Below are positions 30,901 through 32,500 of a stretch of 32,500 nucleotides of DNA, piece by piece. The stretch is from Chrysomallon squamiferum. Taxonomy: Eukaryota; Mollusca; Gastropoda; Neomphalida; Peltospiridae. The notes under the pieces are model-generated. The model ran no database searches, had not been told where the DNA came from, and worked only from the letters and a program-made list of their open reading frames with translations. A program made the translations under genes and the position numbers. The DNA is taken from positions 6,129,065 through 6,161,564 of the forward strand of contig CM022671.1 in assembly GCA_012295275.1 (NCBI GenBank), given 5' to 3'. The stretch's first letter is position 1; every line of letters begins with the position of its first letter.

Positions 30901-31252
30901 TTTTTTATTTCTAACAAGAACAATAGCAACAATAAAAGCGACAACAACAACAACAACAATAAAATGAAGAAGACAAAAAAAATACAATAAAGAACAATAC
31001 ATGTGCATTGTAGAGACAATATCAGACCGTCGTCTTGTGTAATTGTAGACGAAGTTTTAATCAGATAATTTCCTGGTGAAAAACAACGAAAAACAAACAA
31101 CAAAAAAACGAGACTAATTTCAGATCGTAGAGACATTGAAACTGTTATGTAATTACTTTTTGCACACATAAATAAAACACGAAACAAAACGAAACATGTA
31201 TGAAAAAATGCACAATTTGCACGTGAATATCAAAATAAACGTAAATTCAGTT

Positions 31253-32003
31253 TACTTCTACTACCGCTGCTTTTACTTCTGCTGCTATTATTTCAACTAC
31301 TACGACATCTTATTTATTGCTGCTACTACTACCTTTATTACTATTATTACTGCTGCTACTACCTTTATTACTATTATTACTGCTGCTACTACTGTTATTA
31401 ATATTACTACTACGACTTCTACAACTACTACTGTTACTAGTACGACTACTGATGCTACTACTACAGCTATTACTACTTCTTTTACTATTACTATGAATGC
31501 TACTGCTATTTCTACTACTACTACAAGTACTACTACAACAACTGCTATTACTGTTAATATATCTAATACCAGTAATACAACTAATAGTAATACTAAAAAT
31601 AATAATATAACTGCTATTTCAGCTTCTACTATCACTATTACTACTATAATTACCACTACTACTACTATTAATTCTCCTACTACTACTATAATTACTACTA
31701 CTACTACTATTATTACTACTATTACTACTATTATTACTACTACTACTATTAGTATTACTACTACTACTACTATTATTACTACTACTACTATTATTACTAC
31801 TACTACTACTATAACTACTACTACTACTATCATTTCTCCTACTATACTAATGCTATTAGTATTACTTCTGTTACTACTACTATATTACTACTACTAATAC
31901 TATTACTGCTACTACTATTACTAAGCCTATTTGTTATTATTACTACTATTATTGCTGGTACAAATACCATTACTACAATTATTACTACTACTCCTACTAA
32001 GAT
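31253..32003 (+). repeat. Degenerate (ACT/ATT)n triplet array, about 750 bp
   Basis: Nearly all triplets are ACT or ATT with scattered GCT, AGT and CCT, and phase is kept for hundreds of bases. A 40-base duplication is visible: TTTATTACTATTATTACTGC at about 31332 and 31363. The 233-codon threonine/isoleucine frame and 177-codon valine frame on the other strand are direct results of a stop-free triplet, and I do not call them genes. Confidence 0.95.
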
Positions 32004-32054
32004 ATGAGTTGTAAACAATCTATTTACATATTTTAAAATGTTATAGACAAAAGT

Positions 32055-32225
32055 GTTTTCAGCTTATTTAAATAAATTAAAATTTCGACATTCTACCCTT
32101 AATTCCAACTTATTTAAATAAATCAGAATGTTGACAAACAACTCGTGTTTTCAACTTAATTAAATAAATTAAAATGTTGACAAACAATTCTTGTGTCTTC
32201 AAATTATTTAAATAATTTGAAAATT
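32055..32225 (+). repeat. 46-bp minisatellite, four diverged copies
   Basis: CTTATTTAAATAAAT or close variants at 32063, 32109, 32155 and 32202, spaced 46-48 bases; TTGACAAACAAYTC and GTGTTTTCAAC also repeat. Confidence 0.85.
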
Positions 32226-32262
32226 TCTTAATCAAGATCGTTTCTTCTTAGTTATTTTTTTT

Positions 32263-32300
32263 TTTTTTTTTAATATTTATTTTATTTTATTTTATTTTAC
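32263..32300 (+). repeat. Poly(T) and (TTTTA)n
   Basis: Fifteen or so T residues and then four TTTTA units. Confidence 0.85.
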
Positions 32301-32500
32301 CTATTCATTAATTTATTTACTGCTTATTTGTTTATTTATTTTCTAGCTGTTTTCCTGTTTAAGGTGGGTAGTCTGTGTGTGTGTGTTTTTTTTCTTTTTT
32401 TTTCAAAAGTTTGTTCTGTTTTACTGTTGCATTTTTATTGTTTTCGTTGTTGTTGTTATCGTCACAAAATAAACAGCACAAATTTGACCTAACAGTTTCA

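Noticed and set aside
30697-31187. Long minus-strand frames (103 and 151 codons) as membrane proteins
   Set aside because: Hydrophobicity comes from AAAT/AAAAT repeats read as F, L, I and Y.
31196-31897. 233-codon threonine/isoleucine-rich open frame as a mucin-like gene
   Set aside because: It coincides with the ACT/ATT triplet array, and the opposite strand is open too; stop-free triplets explain both.

Overview
The window looks like non-coding or intronic DNA from a large, AT-rich, repeat-choked animal genome, most likely a mollusc. No bacterial or viral gene organisation is present. The taxonomic cue comes from two fragments (about 9068-9220 and 25403-25620) that share a motif block (GAGTAGCCC, then CGGGTTTCYTCTCTC, and in one copy ATAACCGTAAATA and AAATAAAACATTTC). 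I recognise this as a very common molluscan tRNA-derived SINE. A 5' tRNA-like head of what looks like the same family lies at 10819-10955. A much weaker fragment near 21855 resembles cephalopod SINEs, so I do not assign a class; gastropod is my leaning.

Layout. 1-900: compound microsatellites. 1150-2470: degenerate tandem repeats leading into a 49-bp minisatellite. 4210-5758: a 42-bp satellite with a 210-bp higher-order repeat in two identical tandem copies. 5760-8180: simple repeats (GAA, TTTA, GAT, TTTTA) in AT-rich DNA. 8185-8338: a MITE-like imperfect palindrome. 9068-11125: SINE fragments among GT, CA and AAAT tracts. 11940-12815: two separate 18-bp minisatellites. 14313-14480: a CpG-dense islet holding a possible tiny signal-peptide exon. 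15100-20400: mostly low-information DNA with a pair of inverted dispersed repeats, a nested palindrome and microsatellites. 20724-21628: a 5'-truncated, frameshifted Penelope-like retroelement with a recognisable GIY-YIG endonuclease end. 22196-24540: large simple-repeat fields. 24720-25091: the best host gene evidence, a promoter-like stretch and a first coding exon. 25403-27376: a SINE, a second promoter-like patch and dispersed repeats. 28000-32500: GA, CT, TTA, ACT and 46-bp repeats plus a cluster of TAATCC sites.

The only coding sequence I would defend is the 80-codon exon 24852-25091 (plus strand), probably the start of a protein of the SWIM zinc-finger-associated type whose later exons lie outside the window or were not found. 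The long open frames in simple repeats (for example threonine/isoleucine-rich 31196-31897 or leucine-rich 20286-20513) are consequences of triplet repeats, not genes. I found no CRISPR array, operon, intact transposon or convincing tRNA/rRNA gene, and no undescribed multi-gene system. The interesting material is repeat architecture and a few candidate regulatory patches.
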